DNA of 64,000 bases from Calothrix sp. MO_167.B12 (GTDB taxonomy: Bacteria; Cyanobacteriota; Cyanobacteriia; Cyanobacteriales; Nostocaceae): assembly GCA_030066045.1 (NCBI GenBank), contig JASJCJ010000002.1, positions 1 to 64,000 on the forward strand. The letters run 5' to 3'. Of the stretch, positions 53,285-62,848 are shown in pieces (the first letter of the stretch is position 1; the number at the start of each line of letters is the position of its first letter). A program made the translations under genes and the position numbers. Under the pieces are notes generated by a model. That model was not told the origin of the DNA. It worked only from the letters and a program-made list of their open reading frames with translations, and searched no databases.

Positions 53285-53579
53285 AATGTATACAAACAAA
53301 ATTTAGCCAATACTCGCGAATTCATAATTTTTTAGAGGAATTAATGAGAGGATGTTTGTCAAGTATTATTTAAGACTTCAAGCTGGTAGCTACATAGCAC
53401 TACACACAAGTCACGCATTTTACTGCTCATAGGTTTGAGCATTCAACAATATTCTAACCTAATTACGTAGTGCTATAAGTGGCAATAGTAGTTTCGTCTC
53501 TTGGTTCCCAAATTTACCCAGCTATGTTCCAGGAAAGTGCAAGGTTTTTAAGTTTCTAGATTTTATGAATCGTTATATT

Positions 53580-54761
53580 TTACTGTCGCTCTGTACGAAC
53601 CCACTCTCTCTGAGGACGCAGCAGAAAAATTAGATATATAGGAATCTTCCAAAGAATGTAAAAAGGTACAGCTAGAAGTGCTGTCATGGGTAAGTCTGTT
53701 CGCCCAAACTTTGCCCAAGCACCAACAACGGATACAAATAACAAAAGTCCAGCGATCGCTAAGATAATTGCTGGAGTCCAACTTGCTCCTAATACCCCCA
53801 AACTCAAGGCACTTACCATGACCACCAACCAGATGAGAACTAACAAGGATAGGGGTGGTACACATAAGTCCAGTGCTATTGCCAACAAATCTAAACGTTT
53901 TTGACTAATTGACGCTTTGAATAATTGTGGGACTTGAGTAATTAAAGTCTGCAAATGACCATGTTCCCAACGTGTCCTTTGGATTTTGGCAGCTTGCCCC
54001 TTCTGGGGTAAAACCCCTGTGACTTTTGTATCTGAGCAAAATAGGGGTGGATATCCAGCGATCGCTAGATCGACTGCTAGCTGAATATCCTCAACAATGT
54101 TGCTATTTGCTAAAGACACTTTGCTAATCGCCGACCAAGGAAAAGCCATACCTGTACCCTGTAAAAAACAAGGTAATCCCATCTGAGCTAATCCCTTAGG
54201 ACGGACTAAATTCTTGACCATAAATGCAAAGGCTGAAATCCTATCCCTTACATTGGGTTGAGCAGGGTATGCCAAAAGATAGGTTGCTTGTACAGGTTGT
54301 CCAGAAGCCATCGCCAATGCAGCTATCCGCTCTATAGTACCTTCATGAACATAACAGTCAGCATCAACTACCACAACTACTTCCGGTGGGTCTGTTTCAA
54401 TTAACCGCAAGCCATAGTCTAGGGCATATCCTTTTCCCTTCCGTTGTGGATCTAGCCGTTCGATAACTGTCGCTCCTAATTTCTGACTGACATTTGCCGT
54501 TTCATCTGTACAATTATCAGCAATAACTACAAGCCGATCTTGAGGTGTTAATTGTGGTATTAATGTTTCTAAAGTAACAGTAATACCCAAGGCTTCATTA
54601 TGAGCTGGCACCAAAACTGCAATCCTTGGTCTAGACTTGCTAATATTCTCTACCTGAGACTGATTAGATAATAATGCTGTGCAACATTCAACAAACAGAA
54701 TGCTAATGATAATTAAAATTATCAGAGAGATGACAACCCATAAAATATTCAAAAAAAACAT
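53580..54761 (-). CDS. Processive-type GT2 with membrane helices
   Basis: 393-aa glycosyltransferase: N-terminal helix (1-25), a catalytic domain with RIAVLVPAHNEALGITVTL, VVVDADCYVHEG (DxD) and the acceptor/processivity motif QRTRWEHGH (QxxRW type), then three C-terminal helices (LSLLVLIWLVVMVSALSLGV). This layout is that of cellulose-synthase/NAG-transferase-like GT2s that extrude a polymer. With the GH9 gene in the same cluster, it is a candidate beta-glucan-type synthase or the repeat-initiating transferase. Downstream of wzc, same strand. Confidence 0.88.
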   Translation of the reverse strand: MFFLNILWVVISLIILIIISILFVECCTALLSNQSQVENISKSRPRIAVLVPAHNEALGITVTLETLIPQLTPQDRLVVIADNCTDETANVSQKLGATVIERLDPQRKGKGYALDYGLRLIETDPPEVVVVVDADCYVHEGTIERIAALAMASGQPVQATYLLAYPAQPNVRDRISAFAFMVKNLVRPKGLAQMGLPCFLQGTGMAFPWSAISKVSLANSNIVEDIQLAVDLAIAGYPPLFCSDTKVTGVLPQKGQAAKIQRTRWEHGHLQTLITQVPQLFKASISQKRLDLLAIALDLCVPPLSLLVLIWLVVMVSALSLGVLGASWTPAIILAIAGLLLFVSVVGAWAKFGRTDLPMTALLAVPFYILWKIPIYLIFLLRPQREWVRTERQ

Positions 54762-55003
54762 AATTTATATTGTTATAGGAAAACATATGATTTCAAATTT
54801 ATAAATTGAAATACAGTTTTAAATGCATAGTTTTATTGACGTAGTTTGACAATTCATTGAGTGTATAATAAGGAATTGTTAGGAACAATATCAAGTTGAT
54901 TAATCAAAAGTTGACGGTATGTTAAGATCGTACACAATATTTTTATGTGAACATCTAGTCTTTTATACTGATTAATAAAATTTTCATTAGCTGAGGCGAC
55001 ACT

Positions 55004-57250
55004 CTATAATATGTTGAATAGTTTACTCAAAGAAATTGGAGAATTACTTGAAGTATAATCGCTCCAGTCTTCATCCGTCAAGTAGGTCTTCGCATGGTAA
55101 AAATAAGTATTAAACTCTTTTTTATTGATCCCGTTGACAACTAAACCCAAAACATTTTGTTCTGAACGTTCTAGCATTTCTTTAGCCAAAGTTGCACTCT
55201 TACGGTCAAGAATTTCTGGTCGATTTACTAGCAAAATACCATCACTCATCCGACCTAAAGTTAAAGCATCAGCTGTCAACAGTAAGGGTGGAGAATCAAT
55301 AATTACAAAGTCATATTTGTCTGTAGTAGACTGGATAAATGAAGACATTCTTTGAGAATCTAAAAGGGCTAATGAATTAGGAGGTTTAACACCTGAAGTG
55401 AGGATCTCGAGATGTTCTATATCCTGACAGACTGCTGGGCTAAATTCTGTTTGACCAACTAGTAAATTACTTAATCCCTGATTATTATTTAACTCCCAAA
55501 TATGATGCTGAACAGGTTGACGAAGATCCGCATCAATTAATAAGACTCGACGTCCTAGTTGGGCAATAACCGCAGCTAAATTAGCTGCCACAGTAGATTT
55601 ACCTTCTTTGGGCACAGAACTAGTGACTACAATCACTCTTAGTTCTTTATCTGAACTGAGAAATTTGATATTTGCCTGAATCATTCGGTAAATTTCACCA
55701 ATAAAAGAATTTGGTGCATTCCTAACTGGAACTTCCGGAGTTATCAGATCTATATCTTTTTTACGTGATGTATATTTGTTCTGCTGCAATGAGGGAGTAA
55801 TTCCCAGTAATGTATATGCAAATAATTCTTTAATTTCTTCTAGGCTCTTCAGAGATTTATCTCTGATCTCTAAAAGCAGGATTGAACTTGTAGAGAGGAA
55901 TAAACCTAGCATAATTCCTAGAAGTAAAACTACAATATGTTTCAGAATACTTCCTTTTTCAGGAACTTCAGCTAGTTGAATAATATTAACATTATCTGTT
56001 TTTTTATTTTCTGTAACTTGCACTTCTGGAAGTTTAGTTAACAGAGTATTATAAGTTGCTTTCGCTGCTTCTACTTTTCTTTCTAGTATCTCCTGGTGTT
56101 GCTGTAGCTTTGGCAACAACAAAGATCGCTTTTCATAAATATCTCGGGACTGATATAAAGAAGCAAGTTGTTGAGTTAATTTTAAATTTTGGATTGCAGA
56201 GGTAATAAATTCCTCCACTAAGTTTGCTTTCATATCCTGGCTCTGTAATAATCCATAAGGAATTACAGCCCGATTATTTGCAACTTCCCGACTTTTTTGT
56301 TGTATGAGATTTTCTAAAATTTCTTTTTTATTTTCTAGGGCAATAATATTAGGATGTTGATTCAAAAATAGTTTCTTTTGGTTAGTTAATTCACTCTCAA
56401 CTGTTCTTAGCTCTGCAATAGCTGACTGTATCTCAGGTGAAGTACTGAGAATATTTACAGTCATGGCTTGTTCCAGATTTAAACCTAACTCACTTTGCAG
56501 TTTTGTCGATTGAGCTTTAACAGCATTTAGATCGGATTCAAGAGTCGTAATTTGTCGATTTAATGCTGCAATCTCTAATACAGTTACTTCTGCTTCTTTT
56601 GCTAGATCTACAACTTTATTTTGTTCTCTAAATTTGCGAAGTCTTGCTTCTGCGTTTAACACTTCCTTCTCTATTTCTGGAAGTTGTTTATTAATAAATT
56701 GACGAACAGCTATGACTTCAGAACGATTTTTATCCGTTTGATTGTCTATGTATAGAGTCATCAATGTGTTAACCACATCTGCTGCTTCCTGAGGCTTTTT
56801 ACTTTTGTAGCTAATTTGAATTACATCTGTTGCTCCTATAATCTTGATATCAATTTTTTTCTTCAAATCTTCAGGTTTGAATAATTGACCTTTGTTGTCT
56901 TTAAGTTGTAGCTTTTTAATCGTCTTTTCTAAAATAGGATGTGAATTAATTACCTCTATTTCTGTAGTTAGAGGTGTCTGATTTGCTACTATACTTTGTA
57001 AATTTCCTATTTTCCCTAATCCAGTCAGAGAAGATGTTTTGTCTACTTTTTGAAAAAGTAGTTTACCTTCTGTTGTGTAGGATGGCTTTAGGAAAGGTAG
57101 TAACGATGCAGTCAGGCTAACTGTAATCACAAAAATACTAGTCGCTGGTAACCAGCGACGTTTACAGGCTTGTAAATATTTTTGCAAATCTAAATCAATG
57201 GCCGCTCTATTCTCCTTAAGGCGGTTACCAGATGCAAGATAGTCATCCAT
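55004..57250 (-). CDS. Wzc-type polysaccharide co-polymerase / tyrosine autokinase
   Basis: 748-aa inner-membrane protein that controls polymer length and export. Wzz domain with helix 1 at about 37-57, a long periplasmic coiled-coil (EIEKEVLNAEARLRKFREQ ... VESELTNQKKLFLNQ), helix 2 at about 440-463 (IVVLLLGIMLGLFLSTS). The C-terminal BY-kinase has Walker A VPKEGKSTVAAN, Walker A' VLLIDADLRQP and Walker B FVIIDSPPLL. The tail carries the Tyr cluster (NTYFYHAKTYLTDEDWSDY), the usual autophosphorylation site. It is the first gene of the minus-strand cluster, so the promoter should lie in 57251-57572. No Wza or Wzb gene is adjacent. Confidence 0.95.
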   Translation of the reverse strand: MDDYLASGNRLKENRAAIDLDLQKYLQACKRRWLPATSIFVITVSLTASLLPFLKPSYTTEGKLLFQKVDKTSSLTGLGKIGNLQSIVANQTPLTTEIEVINSHPILEKTIKKLQLKDNKGQLFKPEDLKKKIDIKIIGATDVIQISYKSKKPQEAADVVNTLMTLYIDNQTDKNRSEVIAVRQFINKQLPEIEKEVLNAEARLRKFREQNKVVDLAKEAEVTVLEIAALNRQITTLESDLNAVKAQSTKLQSELGLNLEQAMTVNILSTSPEIQSAIAELRTVESELTNQKKLFLNQHPNIIALENKKEILENLIQQKSREVANNRAVIPYGLLQSQDMKANLVEEFITSAIQNLKLTQQLASLYQSRDIYEKRSLLLPKLQQHQEILERKVEAAKATYNTLLTKLPEVQVTENKKTDNVNIIQLAEVPEKGSILKHIVVLLLGIMLGLFLSTSSILLLEIRDKSLKSLEEIKELFAYTLLGITPSLQQNKYTSRKKDIDLITPEVPVRNAPNSFIGEIYRMIQANIKFLSSDKELRVIVVTSSVPKEGKSTVAANLAAVIAQLGRRVLLIDADLRQPVQHHIWELNNNQGLSNLLVGQTEFSPAVCQDIEHLEILTSGVKPPNSLALLDSQRMSSFIQSTTDKYDFVIIDSPPLLLTADALTLGRMSDGILLVNRPEILDRKSATLAKEMLERSEQNVLGLVVNGINKKEFNTYFYHAKTYLTDEDWSDYTSSNSPISLSKLFNIL

Positions 57251-57572
57251 TGTGTTTATTTTATTTGTAGAATAGTTGACTAGTTTGATTCAGCATTTTT
57301 TGTACTTGTTAGCCAATATATCCTATGGTTCTAGAAAATTAATAATCTAGAGTCCTTATTTAAGATAATTTTTTATAATCTTTAAAAAACTAGTATTTTT
57401 CGGGAACTACCTAGGTATTAATATGCCATCAGACCCAAGTAGAGTGGACTTGAATCACTACTTCGCGGGATTCCAAAAATGAGCAACTGCTCTGTATTTA
57501 ACTGCCTTGCTACTAGTTTAGATAAAGGGTTATTTTACCTATGGAGTCAAGTTAAGAATCAGCGAGTGAGCC
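57251..57572. promoter_or_regulatory. Divergent promoter region, wzc / pirin
   Basis: 322 bp between the start of the polysaccharide cluster (minus) and the pirin gene (plus). AT-rich near wzc. The ORF at 57479 overlaps the pirin start in another frame and is not called. No repeat recognised. Confidence 0.45.
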
Positions 57573-58460
57573 ATGTCCAGTCAAATATCCCAAATGCTGA
57601 TACCACATATCAAAGATTTAGGGGGGTTTGCAGCGCGTCGTCTTCTTCCCAACCAATATCGGTCTATGGTTGGACCTTTTATCTTTTTTGACCATTTAGG
57701 CCCTGCAACCTTTCCTCCAGGTAAAGGGGTAGATGTGCGTCCCCATCCCCATATAAATCTTGCAACGGTAACATATTTGTTTGCAGGAGTTTTGCTACAT
57801 CGCGATAGCTTAGGTTCTGTACAAGAAATTCGTCCTGGTGAAGTAAATTGGATGACTGCGGGAAGGGGAATTGTCCATTCCGAGCGTACTCCTACAAATG
57901 CTCGCAATGGGGAATCTATACTCCACGCTATCCAGACTTGGATTGCTTTACCTGATGAGTATGAAGAAGTTTCTCCTTCCTTCGAGCATTATCCAGCAGA
58001 TAGCTTACCTACTTGGGATCGGGATGGCGCGTCTATAACTTTGATAGCTGGAGAAGTAGATGGATATAAGTCTCCGGTGGTAACTTTCTCCACTATGATG
58101 TATTTGGATGTAATTCTCAAACCCAATGGTAAGTTTGTACTTGGCTCAGAATACAGGGAACAAGGAATTTATAGTGTCACTGAGGGACTCAAGATAAATG
58201 GCGAATCTGTAGAACAGCATCGTTTGGTAATGGTTCAACCTGATAATGGAGTAGAAATTACCTCTACCACGGAAGCTCGATGTGTAATTATTGGTGGGGA
58301 ACCCATTGGCAAACGTTACAAGTGGTGGAACTTTGTATCTAGTAGTCCCTCCCGCATCGAACAAGCTAAGTCTGATTGGCAACAAGGACGATTTGATAAA
58401 GTTCCAGGGGAAACAGAGTTTATCCCCCTCCCCGATGAATCTTTCGTGGAATCAGTTTAA
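57573..58460 (+). CDS. Pirin family protein
   Basis: 295-aa bicupin. The N-terminal cupin has the pirin metal motif DVRPHPHINLATVTYLF (two His) with later HRDSLGSVQEIRPGEVNWMTAGRGIVHSERTP supplying His and Glu. The C-terminal pirin domain is FSTMMYLDVILKPNGKFVLG. Bacterial pirins are iron-dependent, some with quercetinase activity, others regulating stress responses; the role here is not known. Divergent from wzc, not obviously linked to polysaccharide synthesis. Confidence 0.93.
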   Translation: MSSQISQMLIPHIKDLGGFAARRLLPNQYRSMVGPFIFFDHLGPATFPPGKGVDVRPHPHINLATVTYLFAGVLLHRDSLGSVQEIRPGEVNWMTAGRGIVHSERTPTNARNGESILHAIQTWIALPDEYEEVSPSFEHYPADSLPTWDRDGASITLIAGEVDGYKSPVVTFSTMMYLDVILKPNGKFVLGSEYREQGIYSVTEGLKINGESVEQHRLVMVQPDNGVEITSTTEARCVIIGGEPIGKRYKWWNFVSSSPSRIEQAKSDWQQGRFDKVPGETEFIPLPDESFVESV

Positions 58461-58722
58461 TACATCGAATACCCCTTCCCTCATGGGCATGGCGTGGGTA
58501 ATACTATTTTGGATTTTGGATTTTATATCATGTTCCCTTAATTACTTATAATTCTTGCTTGAATCACATCTTGCACCACAAGATTATTCAGAAAAATAGA
58601 GCCTAAAACTCTTGAATTTAAGTAAGGTGGGCACTAAGGTGGGCAGTACTCTTATTGAGAAGGTGCAAGATATGTGTTGACTTACCCCTGCTCTCTCTTA
58701 ACCTATCCTTACATCAGATACC

Positions 58723-58856
58723 ATTGGCGAATAGTGTGTCTGACCCCTCAGTAGGCTAAAAGCTGGAAATTTTTGGAATAATTTGGAGTTGTTTTTTCTT
58801 CCCTTGCTTGGGTGCTCCCCTGCTGTTAAAAAGGGTGATACCCCTAATTAGCCAAT
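58723..58856. mobile_element. MITE-like element, relative of 36686-36836
   Basis: Left end ATTGGCGAATAGTG, interior GCTAAAAGCTGG and GGGTGATACCCCTAATT shared with the 36.7-kb copy, right end ATTAGCCAAT. About 134 bp. The surrounding DNA is again another repeat family. Confidence 0.75.
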
Positions 58857-59036
58857 GACATTTTTATAAGGAGAGAATGCCGCAGACGGGTAAGATTTTA
58901 TAAAAAGTAGATGCTCGCGATTGTGAAGAATAATTAACAAGAAGTTTTGATATTTGTAGCGATTGTTATCCTAATGAAAAAAGGACTTTACTTCTTATCT
59001 AAGTTAAAAACTCACTAGCTATAAGCTGTTAAGCTT

Positions 59037-59108
59037 CTAAATTGTATACATAAGGCGGGCAGGATTCCCGCACTACAATCACCTGATTTTTTGCTTTATA
59101 CAATTTAG
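59037..59108. mobile_element. 72-bp element with 12-bp perfect TIRs
   Basis: CTAAATTGTATA at the left pairs perfectly with TATACAATTTAG at the right. The interior has GGCGGGCAGGATTCCCGCACTAC, an arm of the palindrome seen at 17.1 kb. Confidence 0.7.
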
Positions 59109-59439
59109 CTGCGTATTAACTTATCAACGCTTTCAGTCTCCACTTTTATCTTCATGTCTCACTATATGAACGAGACTAAATTGTTCTAGCCTCTAATTCA
59201 CATAAGCCTTATTTTACAGGAGCAACACGAAAAAGTGAAGTGCTAAAACTAAGAACAAAAATAGGCTATTTCAGGATGCGATTGCTTCGCAGATGCCTGG
59301 AAGGCATATCGCAACTAAAATACTTGATTTTGTTGAAAATTTAGCCGTGTAATTGAGAATTTAACCTCGAGTTCACAAAATCGCGTTACTCCTTACTTTA
59401 CTAATTCGCATAAGCCGTACTTATAATGGGGTGTAAATC

Positions 59440-60564
59440 ATGAGTACAAGTACAAATGTATCTGTAAAAAATGATTTCTTATGGGATATAACCCACTTAC
59501 AAGAACATTTAAGATATGCAGCAGACCTTGAATTTTGGACAATTCCTTTTTATGTTTCGGCTTTTTGGTCTTTAGCCTGTAAGCTTACAACTCCTGCCAA
59601 CCTTTACAATGATTTTACAACAGATAAACTGACGGACCAAGCAAAACTGATTCTGTCGGTTGCCATAGAGGAGATGTTCCATTTTCAGACAGCCTGTAAT
59701 ATAGCAAATGCATTTAATGCGTTTGATGGTATAGACGAAAGTAAATTATTTCCTTTGCCAGTGTACGGTCAAAAGGATAGTGAGGGTTATTACAAGTTTC
59801 CTCATATTGACTTCAATCTACTCAATCTGGAACTGGAAGACAATCCTACAAAGCATCCAATAAAATATCCGCCGATAGTAGGAGAAACATATGATTTCAC
59901 TCAATATACTTCAGAACTAGGAGCCGCTGATCCTCAGCATATTCATGCAATGTGCCTCATTGAATATCCAAACTGGCTACCAGAAGAAGCACAAGAACTT
60001 AAGCAGAATGTGAAGGATTACTCTTCTATAGGACATTTTTATAATGCTATTTTGATTCAGCTAGATGTTAAGGGTAGTTATTTCAATGGCTATTGCAAAG
60101 CTGATAATCAGGTAATACAAGGGACAAAGAAAAAAGAATTTAGCAATCAGACAGATTTTCAGAACATGAAGCCAAAAGAGGTTATTCTGAACGACAAAGA
60201 AGAGAATTTGTCAAAAGTCAAAGAATTAATCGGAATTATTACCACTCAAGGCGAAGGACGTCAGGTTGGGAATGAAAAAATTCCAAGTGAGTATCAAAAT
60301 ATTGGGCATTATCAGTATCAGAATAATCAACAATGGCCACATTTTGAAAAATTTCTTCAACTCTACAACCATCCTCCAAAACCGGAACAAGTATCGCAAC
60401 CAACACAAAAACCTATTTCCGACCATATCCAGGATGCTTTAGCTAAGTTTAGAGAAGGACTAATAGGAATATTTGTTAAACATAACGGTCAAGATGTGGA
60501 TGGACAAAAAAAATTAATGACCAATTTAAGTAAAGCCATTTATGATTGTTACCCACATCAGTAA
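59440..60564 (+). CDS. Ferritin-like (iminophenyl-pyruvate dimer synthase-type) protein
   Basis: 374-aa protein of the ferritin-like superfamily resembling PF12902. Metal-ligand candidates: Glu in YAADLEFWTIPFY (helix 1), EExxH in VAIEEMFHFQ (helix 2), and HFEKFLQLY late in the domain. The helix-3 segment reads SSIGHFYNAI where relatives often have IGEFY, so one usual Glu ligand may be His. Related enzymes act in violacein/indolocarbazole-type pathways, but many homologues stand alone, as here, with unknown substrate. GGGGTG precedes the ATG. The composition is AT-rich and lacks HIP1 sites, which could mean acquisition from outside. Confidence 0.75.
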   Translation: MSTSTNVSVKNDFLWDITHLQEHLRYAADLEFWTIPFYVSAFWSLACKLTTPANLYNDFTTDKLTDQAKLILSVAIEEMFHFQTACNIANAFNAFDGIDESKLFPLPVYGQKDSEGYYKFPHIDFNLLNLELEDNPTKHPIKYPPIVGETYDFTQYTSELGAADPQHIHAMCLIEYPNWLPEEAQELKQNVKDYSSIGHFYNAILIQLDVKGSYFNGYCKADNQVIQGTKKKEFSNQTDFQNMKPKEVILNDKEENLSKVKELIGIITTQGEGRQVGNEKIPSEYQNIGHYQYQNNQQWPHFEKFLQLYNHPPKPEQVSQPTQKPISDHIQDALAKFREGLIGIFVKHNGQDVDGQKKLMTNLSKAIYDCYPHQ

Positions 60565-61013
60565 ACCAAAAAGTTTTTTAGAAGCCTTGCAATGTGGACA
60601 TTTCAGCGAAATGGTAGGATACCACACAATCAGGTACTAGTCGGCGTTGAGCGCCAATACTGTTAGTTTCCTTAAGGCGTTCTGATCGCTTCGCTATTAA
60701 ACGAAGTTGTTTTTATCCTTGTACGCGAGGGTTGAAACCCTTATTTTTACGTTCGTTTCCAAAAGTTTGTGGTTTACTGACATTCCGCACCCTAACGCGG
60801 AATGTGGGTTAAGCACATGATATTAGACACCGAACACCACTTTCCCTCATGGAACTGGGTAATGTTATTGCATATACCGAAAAATTCTCGATGCCGTGCC
60901 CCTACTATGTTTATATTCCTTCCCTCCTACCCTGCACCGAAGCCGCTAAAAGCCATTTGGGCATGGCTTCGCTTACCGCGTCTACACTCCATCACTCCTT
61001 TACTCTAAGGTGA
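60565..61013. other. Intergenic region with hairpin repeats
   Basis: Contains ACATTCCGC ... GCGGAATGT (about 60780-60806), a stem of 9 bp, and GATCGCTTCGC/GCGAGGG patches. ORFs here have no coding features. Confidence 0.5.
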
Positions 61014-61122
61014 TTTATGAAAATAATTTTACCAATGACAAGGGCGCAAGCCGCAGCGCCCCTACAATGGATCTGCCATAGGACAAACATTCTAATCACA
61101 TCCGTTGGTGATGAATTGTCAC
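61014..61122 (+). repeat. Interspersed repeat, copy 2 of a 110-bp pair
   Basis: TTTATGAAAATAATTTTACC ... ATCCGTTGGTGATGAATTGTC, about 90% identical to the reverse complement of 31511-31618, including the GGGCGCAAGCCGCAGCGCCCC hairpin. It lies just after the stop of the minus-strand beta-lactamase-like gene. Confidence 0.85.
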
Positions 61123-61136
61123 CTCACGTGGTAATT

Positions 61137-62090
61137 TCAATTCTGGAAATCTCCTAAACTACCAATGGCCTCCACAAATTGTTGGGAGATAAAGGGCAAG
61201 ATATGTTTATTACTAGCATTCGCCTTGCCCTCAGTAAATACTACTAATAAGTAAGGATGTTTGTCTGGTATCTCAATATATGCTGCATCGTGGCGAACTT
61301 GACTAGTCCAACCGGCTTTTGACCACAGTTTTGCTGTTTGAGGCAAACCACTACCTAGAAACCCTGTAACTTGATCTTCTTCCACATCCTGCGGCAATTC
61401 ATCGGGGTTAAGACTGCGTTGCAATAAATCCATCATCGCTTGCGATCGCTCGCTGGAAACTGCTACTCCGCCAATGATACTATGTAATAATTTGGCGGTG
61501 GCATTGGTGGTGAGCATATTGCGGTTTTCTAACATTTCCCCATAAAATGCCCGTTCCCTGCCATAGGGACCATCACCCCAGGTTTTTTGGCAAACATTGA
61601 TGGTTTCCAATTCAGACCACCCCAAGGATTGATAATAACGGTTCACAATCTGCCGTTGGTACTGCCAAGTTTCAAAGGGTCCAGCAGGTAATTGGGGCCC
61701 AGATGTGGTGCCACTTAGTACATCCACAATTAAGCTGGTGCCATCGTTGCTAGAATCAACTATCATGTCTTTCATCGCCCGTTGTAATTCTGGGGAAGAA
61801 TTGAGCATTCCCTGGTCTAGCCATTCATGTACGGCAACTAAATAAAATAGTTTCACCACACTGGCGGGGTAAATCCTTTCCACTCCCCGGTAAGTAAATC
61901 CACGTACTGGATGGTTCCAAAAAGCTGATGAAGTGAGAGCACCACCCGTATTTACTAGTACGGGCGGATCGTAGACAATCCAAGTCAGGGCAATTTGATT
62001 GCGTGCTAGGTTAGGAAATGCTGCCCAGGTAGCTTCTAAAATTTGATTACCTAGCTGTTCTAATTGTTCGTCTTTATGGAAGAAAGTCAT
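61137..62090 (-). CDS. Class A beta-lactamase-like serine hydrolase
   Basis: 317-aa hydrolase without an obvious signal peptide. Motifs: PASVVKLFYLV (SxxK), DSSNDGTS (SxN position) and SKAGWTSQVRHDAAYIE (KTG-like). The same domain, with the same KAGWT form, is carried by the gene at 37383-38867. It stands back to back with an NlpC/P60 peptidoglycan endopeptidase (12 bp between starts), which suggests a cell-wall context (D,D-peptidase or esterase-like) over antibiotic resistance. The start codon region overlaps the promoter of the divergent gene. Confidence 0.85.
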   Translation of the reverse strand: MTFFHKDEQLEQLGNQILEATWAAFPNLARNQIALTWIVYDPPVLVNTGGALTSSAFWNHPVRGFTYRGVERIYPASVVKLFYLVAVHEWLDQGMLNSSPELQRAMKDMIVDSSNDGTSLIVDVLSGTTSGPQLPAGPFETWQYQRQIVNRYYQSLGWSELETINVCQKTWGDGPYGRERAFYGEMLENRNMLTTNATAKLLHSIIGGVAVSSERSQAMMDLLQRSLNPDELPQDVEEDQVTGFLGSGLPQTAKLWSKAGWTSQVRHDAAYIEIPDKHPYLLVVFTEGKANASNKHILPFISQQFVEAIGSLGDFQN

Positions 62091-62102
62091 TGTAATTCTC
62101 GG

Positions 62103-62804
62103 ATGTCCCTTAATCTAAAATCCCAAATATCTAATTTTCCAGTGGGTGAGTACCAGTGTTTAGCGAACTTGAACTTATATGGTTCTTCTGAGTGTAAAAG
62201 TTTAGTCACTCAAGCTGCAACTGACAGACATTTACGTATTGTGGCAAGTGATGCAACTTCTGTGCAGGTGTGTTTGTGTGAAGATGATTATCCAGGGTAT
62301 TTATCTATAACGGATTTAAATTACTTACAATCTGCTACTGTAACTTACCAAGCTACATTATTAAATGCAGGGGAGATTAAACAATTATTACCCCAGGTAA
62401 TTAGTTTTACTCACCAAGCTATGAAACAACCGAATTATTACCTTTGGGGCGGGACCACAGGACCTAATTATGATTGTTCTGGTTTGATGCAAGCGGCGTT
62501 TGTTTCTGCTGGTATTTGGATACCTCGGGATAGTTATCAACAGGAAGATTTTCTTCAGCCCATTGAGATGGCAGAATTAGAGCTTGGGGATTTGGTTTTT
62601 TTTGGTACACCTCAAAGAGCAAACCATGTGGGACTTTACTTAGGAAATGGCAGGTATATCCATAGTTCGGGTATAGATAAAGGACGAAATGGTATTGGTA
62701 TTGATATACTTTCGGAACAAGGCGGGGAGGTAAGTCGATCTTATTATCAGCAGTTACGTGGTGCTGGTAGGGTTGTCAAGAGTTATGAACCGCAGAAGAG
62801 TTGA
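62103..62804 (+). CDS. NlpC/P60 peptidoglycan endopeptidase with SH3b domain
   Basis: About 233 aa from the ATG at 62103 (MSLNLKSQIS); the ORF-track start 39 bp upstream would overlap the divergent gene. Residues 15-90 are a bacterial SH3 domain (GEYQCLANLNLYGSSECKSL), residues 100-230 the NlpC/P60 domain: catalytic Cys in NYDCSGLMQAAF, His in RANHVGLYLGNG, third polar residue in YIHSSG. The arrangement equals the characterised Anabaena/Nostoc gamma-D-glutamyl-L-diamino acid endopeptidases, used in wall recycling. No signal peptide is visible, as in those enzymes. Confidence 0.92.
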   Translation: MSLNLKSQISNFPVGEYQCLANLNLYGSSECKSLVTQAATDRHLRIVASDATSVQVCLCEDDYPGYLSITDLNYLQSATVTYQATLLNAGEIKQLLPQVISFTHQAMKQPNYYLWGGTTGPNYDCSGLMQAAFVSAGIWIPRDSYQQEDFLQPIEMAELELGDLVFFGTPQRANHVGLYLGNGRYIHSSGIDKGRNGIGIDILSEQGGEVSRSYYQQLRGAGRVVKSYEPQKS

Positions 62805-62848
62805 CGGTTGACAGTTGATGGTTGACAGTTTGGAGTTAGGAGTTAGGA

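Larger units (their letters stand above)
58461..59439. other. Long repeat-filled intergenic region
   Basis: 979 bp without a supported gene. It holds a relative of the 36.7-kb MITE, a 72-bp TIR element, the GAATGCCGCAGACGGGTAAGATTTTATAA repeat (related to 30.66 kb) and a GCGATTGCTTCGCAGATGCC palindrome. Confidence 0.65.

Noticed and set aside
60600-60760. Possible tRNA or structured RNA
   Set aside because: Some stems can be drawn, but no cloverleaf, T-loop GTTCRANNC or CCA-type end is present.
60802-61008. 68-aa ORF before the beta-lactamase-like gene
   Set aside because: Lies in hairpin-repeat DNA, no homology recognised.
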